The notes under the pieces were generated by a model that was given only the letters and a program-made list of their open reading frames with translations, was not told the DNA's origin and ran no database searches. Both the position numbers and the translations under genes were made by a program. A stretch of 36,162 nt of DNA from Prescottella subtropica (GTDB lineage: Bacteria; Actinomycetota; Actinomycetes; Mycobacteriales; Mycobacteriaceae): NCBI RefSeq assembly GCF_005434945.1, contig NZ_SKCH01000029.1:7733-43894 (forward strand), read 5' to 3'. Positions 14,503 to 23,786 of this stretch are shown piece after piece. Within the stretch, counting starts at the first letter, position 1; every line of letters starts with the position of its first letter.

Positions 14503-16398
14503 GTGAGCACCAGCAACTTCCGTAACGTCGCCATCGTCGCGCACGTCGACCACGGCAAGACCACCCTCGTCGACGCCATGCTGCGCCAGTCCGGCGCCTT
14601 CGCCGAGCGCGCCGAGCTGGTCGACCGCGTCATGGACTCCGGTGACCTCGAACGCGAGAAGGGCATCACCATCCTCGCGAAGAACACCGCCGTCCACCGC
14701 CACAACGCCGACGGCACCGTCACCGTCATCAACGTCATCGACACCCCCGGTCACGCCGACTTCGGTGGCGAGGTCGAGCGCGGCCTGTCCATGGTCGACG
14801 GCGTCGTCCTGCTCGTCGACGCGTCCGAGGGCCCGCTGCCGCAGACCCGTTTCGTGCTGCGCAAGGCGCTCTCCGCGTCGCTGCCGGTCATCATCGTCGT
14901 CAACAAGACGGACCGCCCCGACGCCCGCATCGAAGAGGTCGTCACCGAGGCGCAGGACCTGCTCCTCGACCTGGCATCCGACCTGGACGACGAGGCTGCC
15001 GCGGCCGCCGAGGCGCTGCTGGACCTGCCGGTCCTGTACGCGTCGGGCCGCGAGGGCAAGGCGTCGATGAACCAGCCGGAGAACGGCCAGGCCCCCGACA
15101 CCGAGAACCTCGACGTGCTGTTCGACGTCCTCATGGAGCACGTCCCGGCGCCGAAGGGCGACGAGGCCGCACCGCTGCAGGCCCACGTCACCAACCTCGA
15201 CGCCTCCGACTTCCTCGGCCGTCTCGCGCTCGTCCGCATCCACAACGGCGAGCTCCGCAAGGGCCAGCAGGTCGCGTGGATGCACTCCGGCGGCGTCAAG
15301 AACGTCAAGATCACCGAACTGCTCAAGACCGTCGGTGTCAGCCGTGAGCCCGGTGAGGTCGCCGTCGCCGGTGACATCGTCGCCGTCGCCGGTATCCCCG
15401 AGATCATGATCGGCGACACCCTCGCCGACACCGAGAACCCGGTCGCGCTGCCGACGATCAGCGTCGACGAGCCGGCCATCTCCGTGGTCATCGGCACCAA
15501 CACGTCGCCGCTCGTCGGCCGCGTCAAGGGCCACAAGCTCACCGCCCGCATGGTCAAGAGCCGCCTCGACTCCGAGCTGATCGGCAACGTGTCGCTGCGC
15601 GTCCTCGACATCGGCCGCCCCGACGCGTGGGAGGTCCAGGGCCGTGGCGAGCTGGCACTGGCCATCCTCGTCGAGCAGATGCGTCGTGAGGGCTTCGAGC
15701 TCACGGTCGGCAAGCCGCAGGTCGTCACGAAGCACGTCGACGGCAAGCTGCACGAGCCGTTCGAGGAGCTGACCATCGACACCCCCGAGGAGCACCTCGG
15801 CGCGATCACCCAGCTGCTGGCCAACCGCAAGGGCAAGATGGTCCAGATGACCAACCACGGCACCGGCTGGGTCCGGATGGAGTTCATCGTCCCGTCGCGT
15901 GGCCTGATCGGTTTCCGCACCGACTTCCTCACCGAGACCCGCGGCACCGGTATCGCCAACGCCGTCTCGCACGGCTACGGCCCGTGGGCCGGCGAGATCC
16001 GCGCCCGCCACACCGGCTCGCTGGTCTCCGACCGCACCGGCACGGTCACCCCGTTCGCGATGATCCAGCTCTCGGATCGTGGCACGTTCTTCGTCGACCC
16101 CGGCGTCGACACCTACGAGGGCATGGTCGTGGGCATCAACCCGCGTGCCGAGGACCTCGACATCAACGTCACCAAGGAGAAGAAGCTCACCAACATGCGT
16201 GCGGCGAGCGCCGACAACACGGAGACCCTCGCCAAGCCGATCGAGTTGACGCTCGAGTCCGCGATGGAGTTCTGCGCCGCCGACGAGTGCGTCGAGGTCA
16301 CCCCCGAGGTGATCCGCGTCCGCAAGCTGCACCTGTCGCAGACCGACCGCGCCCGTGAGCGTTCGCGCGCGAAGTCGCGTGACAAGGCCGCACTGTAA
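14503..16398 (+). CDS. typA: TypA/BipA ribosome-associated translational GTPase
   Basis: A 631-residue translation-factor GTPase. G1 is AHVDHGKTT (G18-K19-T20), G3 is DTPGHADF and G4 is NKTDRPDAR. An EF-Tu-like domain 2 follows ([26 protein letters not shown]), then EF-G-like domain III and V segments. The BipA-specific C-terminal domain includes [22 protein letters not shown] and the basic end [19 protein letters not shown]. TypA binds the 70S ribosome near the factor site and supports ribosome assembly and stress growth. The start is GTG 14503, with AGGAGA about ten bases upstream; the protein then begins at the usual [16 protein letters not shown]. The length is normal. A perfect hairpin follows the stop, and lpqW comes next as in mycobacteria. 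Confidence 0.95.
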   Translation: MSTSNFRNVAIVAHVDHGKTTLVDAMLRQSGAFAERAELVDRVMDSGDLEREKGITILAKNTAVHRHNADGTVTVINVIDTPGHADFGGEVERGLSMVDGVVLLVDASEGPLPQTRFVLRKALSASLPVIIVVNKTDRPDARIEEVVTEAQDLLLDLASDLDDEAAAAAEALLDLPVLYASGREGKASMNQPENGQAPDTENLDVLFDVLMEHVPAPKGDEAAPLQAHVTNLDASDFLGRLALVRIHNGELRKGQQVAWMHSGGVKNVKITELLKTVGVSREPGEVAVAGDIVAVAGIPEIMIGDTLADTENPVALPTISVDEPAISVVIGTNTSPLVGRVKGHKLTARMVKSRLDSELIGNVSLRVLDIGRPDAWEVQGRGELALAILVEQMRREGFELTVGKPQVVTKHVDGKLHEPFEELTIDTPEEHLGAITQLLANRKGKMVQMTNHGTGWVRMEFIVPSRGLIGFRTDFLTETRGTGIANAVSHGYGPWAGEIRARHTGSLVSDRTGTVTPFAMIQLSDRGTFFVDPGVDTYEGMVVGINPRAEDLDINVTKEKKLTNMRAASADNTETLAKPIELTLESAMEFCAADECVEVTPEVIRVRKLHLSQTDRARERSRAKSRDKAAL

Positions 16399-16413
16399 AG
16401 TGCGCTGACGCGC

Positions 16414-16458
16414 CTGTGCGCCTTTTTGGTAGTGGGTTACTACCAAAAAGGCGCACAG
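16414..16458. terminator. Perfect 20-bp-stem hairpin between typA and lpqW
   Basis: Bases 16414-16433 are exactly complementary to 16439-16458 around the loop GGGTT. The stem combines a GC-rich base (CTGTGCGCC) with TTTTTGG near the top, so each strand carries a five-base T or A run inside the stem. It begins 15 bases after the typA stop and is probably its terminator. The perfection and length are unusual for this genome. Confidence 0.7.
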
Positions 16459-16487
16459 CGGCGCAGCCGCGCAGAAGGGACGGGTGT

Positions 16488-18245
16488 GTGAGACGAGTGC
16501 TGCCGATGGTGACCACGCTGGTCGCCGGTCTCGCCCTCACTGCCTGTACCGCCAATCCGCCGCCGCCCGTGGAGAGCACGGACAGCCCCAAGCCGACGAC
16601 GGCGGTCACCACCAAGAACACGGTGGTCGTCGGGATCGACGATGTCGGTCTCGGATTCAATCCGCACCTGCTCGCGGACCAGTCGCCGGTGAATGCGGCG
16701 GTGACGTCGCTGGTGTTGCCGAGTCCGTTCCGGCCGGTGCTCGACCCTGCTCGGCCCGGCGTCACCGACTGGGTGGCGGATCCGTCGGTGTTGGTGTCGG
16801 CTGCTCTCGTGCCACCGACGCCCGAGGCGCCGTCGTCGATCGTCTACCAGTTGCGCAACGAGGCCCAATGGTCCGACGGTGCCCCGATTGCCGCCGAGGA
16901 CTTCCGCTACCTGTGGCGGCAGATGACGAGCCAGCCGGGGGTCGTGGACCCGGCCGGGTACGGGCTGATCGAGGACATCGAATCGTCCGGTGGCGGCAAG
17001 ACCGTCACGGTGCAGCTGTCCGCGCCGTATCCGGCGTGGCGGGAACTGTTCACCGATCTGGTGCCGTCGCACCTGCTCAAGGATTCCCCGGGCGGATTCG
17101 CCCGTGGGTTGCTCGACGGAATCCCGGTGTCGGGCGGGCGTTTCCACATCAAGTCCGTCGACCGTGGCCGTGACGAGATCCTCCTCGAACGCAACGACCG
17201 GTTCTGGGACACCCCGGCCGAGCCCGACCAGATCCTGATGCGCCGCGGCGGGTCGTCCGCGCAGCTGGCCGATTCGATGCGCTCCGGGGACACGCAGGTC
17301 GCCCGAGTGCACGGGGGGGTGTCGACGCTCGCACAGCTGTCGGCGATCCCCGCGGTCCGCACCGGCACCGAACTGCAGCCGCGGGTGCTGTCGGTGGCCC
17401 TCAACGGTCGTGAGGCCTCCCTCTCGAATGTGTTGGTGCGCAAGGGGTTGCTCGGGCTGTTGGATGCGCACCTGCTGGCGATGGTCGGTGCCGGCACCGA
17501 GTCCGCGGTGGTTCCGGCCCGCGCGCAGGTGCTGTCCCCGTCCGACCCCGGTTACGCCCCCACGAATCCGCCGGCGCTCACCCGCGAGCAGGCGTTGGTC
17601 GTGCTGGCGGACGCCGGATATCACACGGCCCCCAGCGATTCCGGGAACGTCGAACCCGAGACCGCCACCGACGGACGGCTGATGCGTGACGGTGAGCAGT
17701 TGACGCTGGTGCTCGGCGCACCCGAGAACGACGACACTGCGATCGCGGTAGCGAACACCGTCGCCGACCAGTGGCGCGGCGCCGGCATCGAGGCGTCCGT
17801 CCGGGCGCTGCGGGCCGAGGATCTCTACGGGGCGGCACTCGCGTCCGGGCGGGTCGACGCGATCGTCGGCTGGGAGCGTGCCGGTTCGGATCCGGCGACG
17901 TCACTGGCCTCACGTTTCGGCTGCGTGCCCGTCGCGGCGCCGGCTGCGACACCGGCCCCGGAGGCCGGCGACCCGCCGGTCCTGCGCGCACCGAGCAACG
18001 TGTCCGGCCTGTGCGATCCGGCGCTGCAGTCCGGCATCGACGCCGCACTGCGCGGGGAGGCGGACGTGGCGCACGTGATCGCGGACGCCGAACCGCGACT
18101 GTGGGAGTTGGCCGCGGTCCTGCCGGTGCTGCAGGACAACACGATCGTCGCGACCGGCCCCGGCGTCGACGGCGTCGCCCCGGCCGGTCCGGTGCAGGTC
18201 GGACTCTTCGCGGACGCCGCCGTGTGGACCCGGACGTCGAAATGA
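16488..18245 (+). CDS. lpqW: LpqW-like solute-binding lipoprotein
   Basis: A 585-residue lipoprotein of the extracellular solute-binding family 5 (oligopeptide-binding) fold. A short signal peptide with lipobox LTAC (C20) is followed by a Pro/Thr linker. SBP5 blocks come next, including SIVYQLRNEAQWSDGAPIAAEDFRYLWRQM, GGRFHIKSVDRGRDEILLERNDRFW and the C-terminal VDAIVGWERAGSDPATSLASRFGC. In mycobacteria LpqW is not a transporter component but steers phosphatidylinositol mannosides toward lipomannan/lipoarabinomannan, and its loss is suppressed by pimE mutations; a pimE-like gene lies 3 kb upstream. GTG 16488 has GAAGGGA eight bases before it. mshB follows after 13 bases and is probably co-transcribed. 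Confidence 0.85.
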   Translation: MRRVLPMVTTLVAGLALTACTANPPPPVESTDSPKPTTAVTTKNTVVVGIDDVGLGFNPHLLADQSPVNAAVTSLVLPSPFRPVLDPARPGVTDWVADPSVLVSAALVPPTPEAPSSIVYQLRNEAQWSDGAPIAAEDFRYLWRQMTSQPGVVDPAGYGLIEDIESSGGGKTVTVQLSAPYPAWRELFTDLVPSHLLKDSPGGFARGLLDGIPVSGGRFHIKSVDRGRDEILLERNDRFWDTPAEPDQILMRRGGSSAQLADSMRSGDTQVARVHGGVSTLAQLSAIPAVRTGTELQPRVLSVALNGREASLSNVLVRKGLLGLLDAHLLAMVGAGTESAVVPARAQVLSPSDPGYAPTNPPALTREQALVVLADAGYHTAPSDSGNVEPETATDGRLMRDGEQLTLVLGAPENDDTAIAVANTVADQWRGAGIEASVRALRAEDLYGAALASGRVDAIVGWERAGSDPATSLASRFGCVPVAAPAATPAPEAGDPPVLRAPSNVSGLCDPALQSGIDAALRGEADVAHVIADAEPRLWELAAVLPVLQDNTIVATGPGVDGVAPAGPVQVGLFADAAVWTRTSK

Positions 18246-18258
18246 GTGAGGTGACCCG

Positions 18259-19137
18259 GTGAGTTCTCGCCGCATCCTGTTCGTGCACGCCCATCCCGAC
18301 GACGAGACGTTGACGACGGGCGGCACCATCGCCCGGTACGCCGCGGCCGGCGCCGACGTCACCGTGCTCACGTGCACGCTCGGTGAGGAGGGCGAGGTGA
18401 TCGGGGACCGCTGGGCGGGCCTGGTCGCGGACCGCGCCGACCAGTTGGGTGGCTACCGGATCCTCGAGCTGTCCGGGGCCCTGCACGCGCTGGGCGCGCA
18501 CGGCCCCCGTTTCCTCGGCGGCGCCGGCCGGTGGCGGGACTCGGGGATGGCGGGTACCCCGTCGGCAGCGAATCCGCGGGCCTTCGTGAACTCCGCCGAT
18601 GACGAGGTGGTCGGCGTGCTCGTCGCGGTGCTCCGGGAACTGCGACCCCATGTGGTCGTCACCTACGACCCGGTCGGCGGCTACGGGCACCCGGATCATG
18701 TTCGGGCACACCACATCACGACCGCGGCGGTCGAGGCGGCCGGCACCGGTGCGTTCCCGGAAGCGGGGGCGCAGTGGGAGGTCGCGAAGTTCTACTGGAC
18801 CGTCACCGAGCGGTCCGCGCTCGAGGCCGGTCTGGCGGCGATCGACGAGATCCCCACCGGATGGCGGATGCCGGAACCCGGTGAACTGCCCGCCGTCCCG
18901 GACGCCGACGTGACGGCCGCGGTGGACGTGTCGGCGGTGCTGGGCGCCAAGGTCGCGGCGCTGCGGGCACACGCCACGCAGGTGACGGTGGCGCCGTCGG
19001 AGACCGCACTGGCCCTGTCGAACGATGTGGCCCAGCCGATCCTCGCCGTGGAGCATTTCGTGCTGGTGCGCGGGCAGGCCGGACCTGTCGACGCCACGGG
19101 CCGGGAAACCGACCTGTTCGCGGGTCTCGACGTCTGA
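18259..19137 (+). CDS. mshB: MshB, N-acetyl-glucosaminyl-inositol deacetylase (mycothiol synthesis)
   Basis: A 292-residue zinc-dependent deacetylase of the LmbE/PIG-L family. The motif VHAHPDDE (H12, D15) and the second zinc-binding section [13 protein letters not shown] (H147) are both present, as is [15 protein letters not shown], typical of MshB. It removes the acetyl group from GlcNAc-Ins, the second step of mycothiol synthesis in the cytoplasm. GTG 18259 has GAGGTG five bases upstream, 13 bases after the lpqW stop. The length is close to the family norm. The closely related mycothiol-conjugate amidase Mca is the main alternative, but gene order (typA-lpqW-mshB-fbiC) supports MshB. Confidence 0.9.
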   Translation: MSSRRILFVHAHPDDETLTTGGTIARYAAAGADVTVLTCTLGEEGEVIGDRWAGLVADRADQLGGYRILELSGALHALGAHGPRFLGGAGRWRDSGMAGTPSAANPRAFVNSADDEVVGVLVAVLRELRPHVVVTYDPVGGYGHPDHVRAHHITTAAVEAAGTGAFPEAGAQWEVAKFYWTVTERSALEAGLAAIDEIPTGWRMPEPGELPAVPDADVTAAVDVSAVLGAKVAALRAHATQVTVAPSETALALSNDVAQPILAVEHFVLVRGQAGPVDATGRETDLFAGLDV

Positions 19138-19160
19138 GGGCCGGTCGGCCACCGATCCCG

Positions 19161-19181
19161 TATGCTGTGACCCGCATCACA
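19161..19181 (+). promoter_or_regulatory. Consensus CRP/GlxR-type site with adjacent -10
   Basis: TGTGACCCGCATCACA (19166-19181) is a perfect TGTGA-N6-TCACA palindrome, the binding consensus of the CRP/GlxR family. TATGCT at 19161-19166 overlaps its left edge as a possible -10 element, which would put the site over the transcription start and imply repression. If another -10 is used, activation is possible. It lies 25 bases before a 31-residue ORF. Confidence 0.6.
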
Positions 19182-19206
19182 TGTTGTCGCGTGGGAGGGC
19201 TGGGGT

Positions 19207-19302
19207 ATGAACTGGCACGACCTCTACTACGGGTCCGTGTACGCATTCGCGGACCAGATCAGCGACCTGCTGACGTCACTCGGGTACCCGCCGGTGCCGT
19301 GA
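19207..19302 (+). CDS. 31-residue small protein
   Basis: ATG 19207 to TGA 19300-19302 encodes a 31-residue peptide rich in aromatic residues (MNWHDLYYGSVYAF), with an amphipathic middle (ADQISDLLTSLG) and a proline end (YPPVP). GGGAGG stands eight bases before the ATG, and a perfect CRP-type palindrome lies just upstream, both of which argue for real expression. No family is recognised. The aromatic, signal-less, acidic character recalls short envelope peptides of mycolate-containing bacteria, but this is only a resemblance. The Rv1171-like membrane gene starts 13 bases later, so a leader or regulatory role for that gene is also possible. Confidence 0.55.
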   Translation: MNWHDLYYGSVYAFADQISDLLTSLGYPPVP

Positions 19303-19315
19303 GATCATCGACGCC

Positions 19316-19738
19316 ATGACCGCGCCGAGCCTGCCCGCCGACATCCCGACCACCGGTACCCCGACCGCGGCGGGGTCCCGCACGACGCTGGCGCTGCTCA
19401 CGTTCGACGGCTTCCTGTGCGCGGTGCTGTCGGTGCTGTTCCTGCCCGCCTACCTCGGGGCGACACCGTTCCCGGTGACGATCCTGGTGGCGGCCGTCGT
19501 CAACCTGCTCCTCGTCCTCGGGGCCCGCAAGTTCACCGACAGCGCCCTCGCCGCGGCGGCCCCCCTGTTCGGCTGGCTGTTCGGATTCGGGGTGTGCATG
19601 GTCGGCGGACCCGGCGGCGACGTCCTGGTGTTCTCGGACTGGCGGACACTGCTGCTGTTCGTGGCCGCACTGCTGCCGGCCGGGCTGTACCTGTTCCGGG
19701 TGCGCCTCGAGTCGCTGGTGGCGTCGGCGCAGAGGTGA
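19316..19738 (+). CDS. Rv1171-like four-helix membrane protein
   Basis: A 140-residue membrane protein. A polar Thr/Pro-rich N-terminus (about 1-22) precedes four hydrophobic helices at about 24-46, 53-69, 77-96 and 108-126, and the C-terminus is basic (RVRLESLVASAQR). No catalytic motif is visible. Its position between mshB and fbiC and its general form match M. tuberculosis Rv1171, an uncharacterised membrane protein. ATG 19316 follows the 31-residue ORF by 13 bases, and the ribosome site is weak, consistent with translational coupling to that ORF. Confidence 0.72.
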   Translation: MTAPSLPADIPTTGTPTAAGSRTTLALLTFDGFLCAVLSVLFLPAYLGATPFPVTILVAAVVNLLLVLGARKFTDSALAAAAPLFGWLFGFGVCMVGGPGGDVLVFSDWRTLLLFVAALLPAGLYLFRVRLESLVASAQR

Positions 19739-19792
19739 GCGTCCTATGGTGGAGGTGGCAGTCCGCATCCACCCGAACGGGAGGTGATCGAG

Positions 19793-20011
19793 ATGGTGTC
19801 GATCGATGCCGGGAACGTCGGCCGTGACGAGGCGATCGAGGATGTTCCCGTCGACGTCCCGGAGGCCGATCTCGTCGAACAGGCGACGGCAGTGGACGAG
19901 GACGACGAGCGGGACGAGTCGACGCAGCAGGTTCCGCTGGAGGTGAATCCGGCCGATGCGGCCGAGCAGCATCGCAGTGTGCCCGACGACGAGGACTATC
20001 CCCACGCGTGA
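19793..20011 (+). CDS. Acidic, probably disordered 72-residue protein
   Basis: A 72-residue, very acidic protein with almost no hydrophobic core and no predicted fold. Recurring short motifs are DVPVDVPEADLVEQ, QQVPLEVNPADAAEQ and the end VPDDEDYPHA. Similar short proteins with VPEADxxEQ and a DDEDY-type end are widespread in actinobacteria and have no assigned function. ATG 19793 has an excellent ribosome site, GGGAGGTGATCG, five bases upstream; the GTG at 19784 lies inside that site and is rejected. It stands alone between the membrane gene and fbiC, all on the same strand. Confidence 0.75.
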   Translation: MVSIDAGNVGRDEAIEDVPVDVPEADLVEQATAVDEDDERDESTQQVPLEVNPADAAEQHRSVPDDEDYPHA

Positions 20012-20068
20012 GGGACGGTCCGAGACCCGCGGTGGCAGCGGGGCCGGGCGGTGGCGCATGATCGTCGG

Positions 20069-22657
20069 GTGAGTGCCTCGAGCGATGACACCGACCGGTC
20101 CGCGATCCTGCCGATTCCCGCTGTTCCCGAGCAGGCGCCGTCGTCGAGTGCGATGCGGCGGGTGCTGCGGCGCGCCCGGGACGGGGCGACGCTCAACGTC
20201 GACGAGGCCACCACGCTGCTGCACGCCCGCGGCGGCGACCTCGAGGATCTGTGCGTGTCGGCGGCGCGGGTCCGGGACGCCGGACTCGAGGCGGCGGGGC
20301 GCCCGAAGACGGTGTCGTACTCGCGCAAGGTGTTCGTCCCGATCACCCGCCTGTGCCGGGACACGTGCCACTACTGCACGTTCGTCACGGTGCCGGGGAA
20401 GTTGCGGGCCGCCGGCCACGGCATGTACCTCGAGCCCGACGAGATCCTCGACATCTGCCGCCGCGGCGCCGAATTGGGTTGCAAGGAAGCCCTGTTCACG
20501 CTCGGGGACCGGCCGGAGGAGCGGTGGTCGGAGGCGAAGCAGTGGCTCGACGAACGCGGCTACGACTCCACCCTCGACTATGTGCGGGCGATGTCGATCC
20601 GGGTGCTCGAGGAGACCGGTCTGCTGCCGCACCTGAACCCGGGTGTCATGAGCTGGGAGGAGATCTCGCGGCTCAAGCCGGTCGCGCCGTCGATGGGCAT
20701 GATGCTCGAGACGACGTCGACGCGGTTGTTCATCGACAAGGGGCAGTGTCACTACGGCAGCCCCGACAAGGATCCCGCGGTGCGGCTGCGGACCCTCACC
20801 GACGCGGGCCGGTTGTCGGTGCCGTTCACGACCGGCATCCTCGTCGGCATCGGTGAAACCCACCGGGAGCGCGCCGAATCGATCATGGCGATCCGCAAGC
20901 TGCACAAGTCGTTCGGGCACGTGCAGGAGGTGATCGTGCAGAACTTCCTGGCCAAGCCGGACACCGCGATGCGCGACGTCCCCGACGCGGACCTCGACGA
21001 GTTCCGGGCGGCGATCGCGGTGGCGCGGCTGCTACTCGGTCCGGGCATGCGGATCCAGTCGCCGCCGAACCTGGTGTCGGGCAGTGAATGCCTCGCGCTG
21101 ATCGGGGCGGGCGTCGACGACTGGGGTGGCGTCTCCCCGCTCACCCCCGACCACGTCAACCCGGAACGGCCGTGGCCGAACCTGGACACGCTCGCCGAGA
21201 TCACCTCCGAGGCCGGGTACACGCTCGTCGAACGCACCGCCGCGCAACCGCAGTACGTGCTGGCCGGGCACCCGTGGATCGATCCTCGGATCGGCGCGCA
21301 CGTGCGCGCGGTCGCCGACCCGGAGACGGGCCTGGCGCGTCCGGACACGACACCGGCGGGTCTGCCGTGGCAGGAACCCGACGAGGAGTGGGTGTCGTCG
21401 GGGCGTATCGACCTGAACACCGAGATCGACACCGACGGCCGCAACACCGACACCCGTTCCGATCTGGGCAGCGCGTTCGGCGACTGGGAGACCGTCCGCG
21501 AACAGGTCCTCGAACTCGGTCGTGCCGCCCCCACCCGGGTGGACACCGACGTCCTGTCGGCGTTGCGCAGCGCCGAACGCGACCCGGCCGGGTTGTCCGA
21601 CGACGAATACCTGGCGCTGGCCACCGCCGACGGGGACGGCCTCGAGGCGGTCGTCGCGCTCGCCGACGCGCTCCGCCGGGACGCGGTCGGCGACGACGTC
21701 ACGTACGTCGTGAACCGGAACATCAACTTCACCAACATCTGCTACACCGGCTGCCGGTTCTGCGCGTTCGCGCAGCGCAAGGGCGACGCCGACGCCTTCA
21801 CCCTGTCCGCCGACGAGGTCGCGGACCGGGCGTGGGAGGCGCACGTCGCCGGCGCCACCGAGGTCTGCATGCAGGGCGGTATCGATCCCGAACTGCCCGT
21901 CACCGGGTACGCGGACCTGGTGCGCGCGGTCAAACGCCGGGTGCCGTCGATGCACGTGCACGCGTTCAGTCCGATGGAGATCGTCAACGGGGCGTCCCGC
22001 GGCGGGCAGAGCATCCACGACTGGCTCGTCGAACTCAAGGACGCCGGCCTCGACACCATCCCCGGCACGGCCGCCGAGATCCTCGACGACGAGGTCCGCT
22101 GGGTGCTCACCAAGGGCAAACTGCCGGCGTCCGCGTGGATCGACGTCGTCACCACCGCGCACCGCGTGGGGATCCCGTCGAGTTCGACGATGATGTACGG
22201 GCACGTCGACCGCCCCGAACACTGGGTGGGACACCTGCGGGTGCTCCGCGGAATCCAGGACGAGACCGGCGGTTTCACCGAGTTCGTGCTGCTGCCGTTC
22301 GTGCACCAGAGCGCCCCGCTGTACCTGGCGGGCGCGTCCCGGCCGGGGCCGACGCAACGCGACAACCGGGCCGCGCACGCACTTGCCCGGATCATGCTGC
22401 ACGGCCGCATCCGCAACATCCAGACCAGCTGGGTCAAACTCGGGACCGCCGGGACCCGCGCGATGCTGCAGGGCGGCGCCAACGACCTCGGCGGCACCCT
22501 GATGGAGGAAACCATCTCCCGGATGGCCGGCTCCCAGCACGGCTCGGAGAAGACGGTCGCCGAACTGCGGGCCATCGCCGACGGCATCGGACGCCCCGCC
22601 CGCGAGCGGCTGACGAACTACACGCTGCGCGAGGGGGCGCCGATCCCGGTGCGGTGA
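20069..22657 (+). CDS. fbiC: FbiC, bifunctional FO synthase (coenzyme F420)
   Basis: An 862-residue fusion of two radical SAM enzymes, as in other actinobacteria. The CofG-like N-terminal half has the cluster motif CRDTCHYC (C96, C100, C103). The CofH-like C-terminal half has CYTGCRFC (C558, C562, C565) after NRNINFTNI. Together they join 5-amino-6-ribitylaminouracil and tyrosine to make FO, the deazaflavin core of F420, in the cytoplasm. Other recognisable parts are [25 protein letters not shown]-like sequence, GILVGIGET and [17 protein letters not shown] 20069 or GTG 20051 could be the start; neither has a strong ribosome site, and homologous length favours the shorter form. It converges on the exporter gene with a 4-bp gap. 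Confidence 0.95.
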   Translation: MSASSDDTDRSAILPIPAVPEQAPSSSAMRRVLRRARDGATLNVDEATTLLHARGGDLEDLCVSAARVRDAGLEAAGRPKTVSYSRKVFVPITRLCRDTCHYCTFVTVPGKLRAAGHGMYLEPDEILDICRRGAELGCKEALFTLGDRPEERWSEAKQWLDERGYDSTLDYVRAMSIRVLEETGLLPHLNPGVMSWEEISRLKPVAPSMGMMLETTSTRLFIDKGQCHYGSPDKDPAVRLRTLTDAGRLSVPFTTGILVGIGETHRERAESIMAIRKLHKSFGHVQEVIVQNFLAKPDTAMRDVPDADLDEFRAAIAVARLLLGPGMRIQSPPNLVSGSECLALIGAGVDDWGGVSPLTPDHVNPERPWPNLDTLAEITSEAGYTLVERTAAQPQYVLAGHPWIDPRIGAHVRAVADPETGLARPDTTPAGLPWQEPDEEWVSSGRIDLNTEIDTDGRNTDTRSDLGSAFGDWETVREQVLELGRAAPTRVDTDVLSALRSAERDPAGLSDDEYLALATADGDGLEAVVALADALRRDAVGDDVTYVVNRNINFTNICYTGCRFCAFAQRKGDADAFTLSADEVADRAWEAHVAGATEVCMQGGIDPELPVTGYADLVRAVKRRVPSMHVHAFSPMEIVNGASRGGQSIHDWLVELKDAGLDTIPGTAAEILDDEVRWVLTKGKLPASAWIDVVTTAHRVGIPSSSTMMYGHVDRPEHWVGHLRVLRGIQDETGGFTEFVLLPFVHQSAPLYLAGASRPGPTQRDNRAAHALARIMLHGRIRNIQTSWVKLGTAGTRAMLQGGANDLGGTLMEETISRMAGSQHGSEKTVAELRAIADGIGRPARERLTNYTLREGAPIPVR

Positions 22658-22661
22658 GCCG

Positions 22662-23684
22662 TCAGGCCACCAGCAGGACGCCGGTGAGCGCGATCGCGCC
22701 GACCCACGCCGTCGAGATCGCGGCCAGCACGAGCGGCCGCGGCCCCACCTTGCGGATCGTGGCGACGCGGACGCCGGTCCCGAGCGCGAACATCGCGGCG
22801 GTGAGCAGCGCGGTCTGGGCGATACCCGCAGTGGTGAGCACCGCGTCGGGCAGGACCCCGGTGGTGCGGACGGCGGCACACACGAGGAACGCGACGACGA
22901 ACAGCGGCACGAGCGGCGGCCGGGTGCCGGTGGTGCCGGTGCGGCGCCGCTGCTGCAGGCCGATCACCGCCATCACGGGGGCGAGCATCACGACGCGGGC
23001 CAGTTTCACGACGACGGCCATCGCCAGCGCGGTGCCGCCGAGCGCACCGCCGACGGCGATCACCTGTGCCACCTCGTGGACGCTGCCGCCGGCCCACATG
23101 CCGGCCTCGGTGTCGGACAGGCCGAACGCGGTCGCGAGCAGCGGCAGTAGCGGGATCATCAGGGTGCCGAACAGGACGACGAGGGCGACGGCGGTGAGTA
23201 CGTCCTCCTCCTCGGCATCGGTGACGCCGTCGACGGCGGCGACCGCGGCGGCACCGCAGATCGAGAAGCCGCATGCGATCAGCAGGCGCTGGGTCCAGCT
23301 CAGGCCGAGGAGTTTGCCGACGAACATGGTGCCGGTGATGCCGGCGGTGACGATGACGACGACCATCACGATGACACCCCAGCCGAGGCCGAGGATGTCG
23401 TCGAGGACCAGTTGCAGGCCCAGCAGGGCGATACCGACCCGCAGCAGCTTCTTCGACGCGATCGTCAGACCGGGCTTGAGGGTCTCGGGCAGCGCGGTGA
23501 CGTTCGCCGCGGCGGCGCCGAGGACGATCGCGATCAGCAGAGGACTCACGGTAGGCAGCAGTCGGTTGACGCCGACCGCGAGTGCGGTGGCGAGCGCGCA
23601 CACCACCAGTCCCGGGACCACCGATGTCGCGGCGACACGGGTATCGGGTGGTCGGACGGCGGTGGGGGTCTGCTGTGTCTGCAC
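22662..23684 (-). CDS. YeiH/UPF0324 putative sulfate exporter family membrane protein
   Basis: A 340-residue polytopic membrane protein with about ten hydrophobic helices. It belongs to the Cons_hypoth698 (UPF0324, YeiH) family, as shown by KPGLTIASKKLLRVGIALLGLQL, ACGFSICGAAAVAA and WAGGSVHEVAQVIAVGGALGG. The family is named for putative sulfate export, but transport has rarely been shown directly. GTG 23684 was chosen because GGTGGA lies five bases upstream and the hydrophobic region begins about 18 residues later. It is divergent from a LysR regulator, the same pairing as yeiE-yeiH in enterobacteria, which suggests regulation by that protein, possibly in response to sulfite or a related anion (inference). 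Confidence 0.85.
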   Translation of the reverse strand: MQTQQTPTAVRPPDTRVAATSVVPGLVVCALATALAVGVNRLLPTVSPLLIAIVLGAAAANVTALPETLKPGLTIASKKLLRVGIALLGLQLVLDDILGLGWGVIVMVVVIVTAGITGTMFVGKLLGLSWTQRLLIACGFSICGAAAVAAVDGVTDAEEEDVLTAVALVVLFGTLMIPLLPLLATAFGLSDTEAGMWAGGSVHEVAQVIAVGGALGGTALAMAVVVKLARVVMLAPVMAVIGLQQRRRTGTTGTRPPLVPLFVVAFLVCAAVRTTGVLPDAVLTTAGIAQTALLTAAMFALGTGVRVATIRKVGPRPLVLAAISTAWVGAIALTGVLLVA

Positions 23685-23741
23685 GCGTTCCACCGTGCAG
23701 GGTCGGACGGGACTCGGGTAGACACTCGTTTCGCATCGCCT

Positions 23742-23780
23742 CATATCGAATCGATATGGCAGATGGTTCCGCTATAGCAT
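23742..23780. promoter_or_regulatory. LysR operator palindrome and leaderless promoter
   Basis: CATATCGAATCGATATG (23742-23758) is a perfect 8-bp inverted repeat around one base and contains the T-N11-A pattern of LysR recognition sites. GCTATAGC (23771-23778) forms a second, short palindrome where an activation subsite would be expected. TAGCAT at 23775-23780 could be a -10 that places the transcript start at the LysR ATG (23787), which has no ribosome site. Confidence 0.65.
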
Positions 23781-23786
23781 TTCGGC

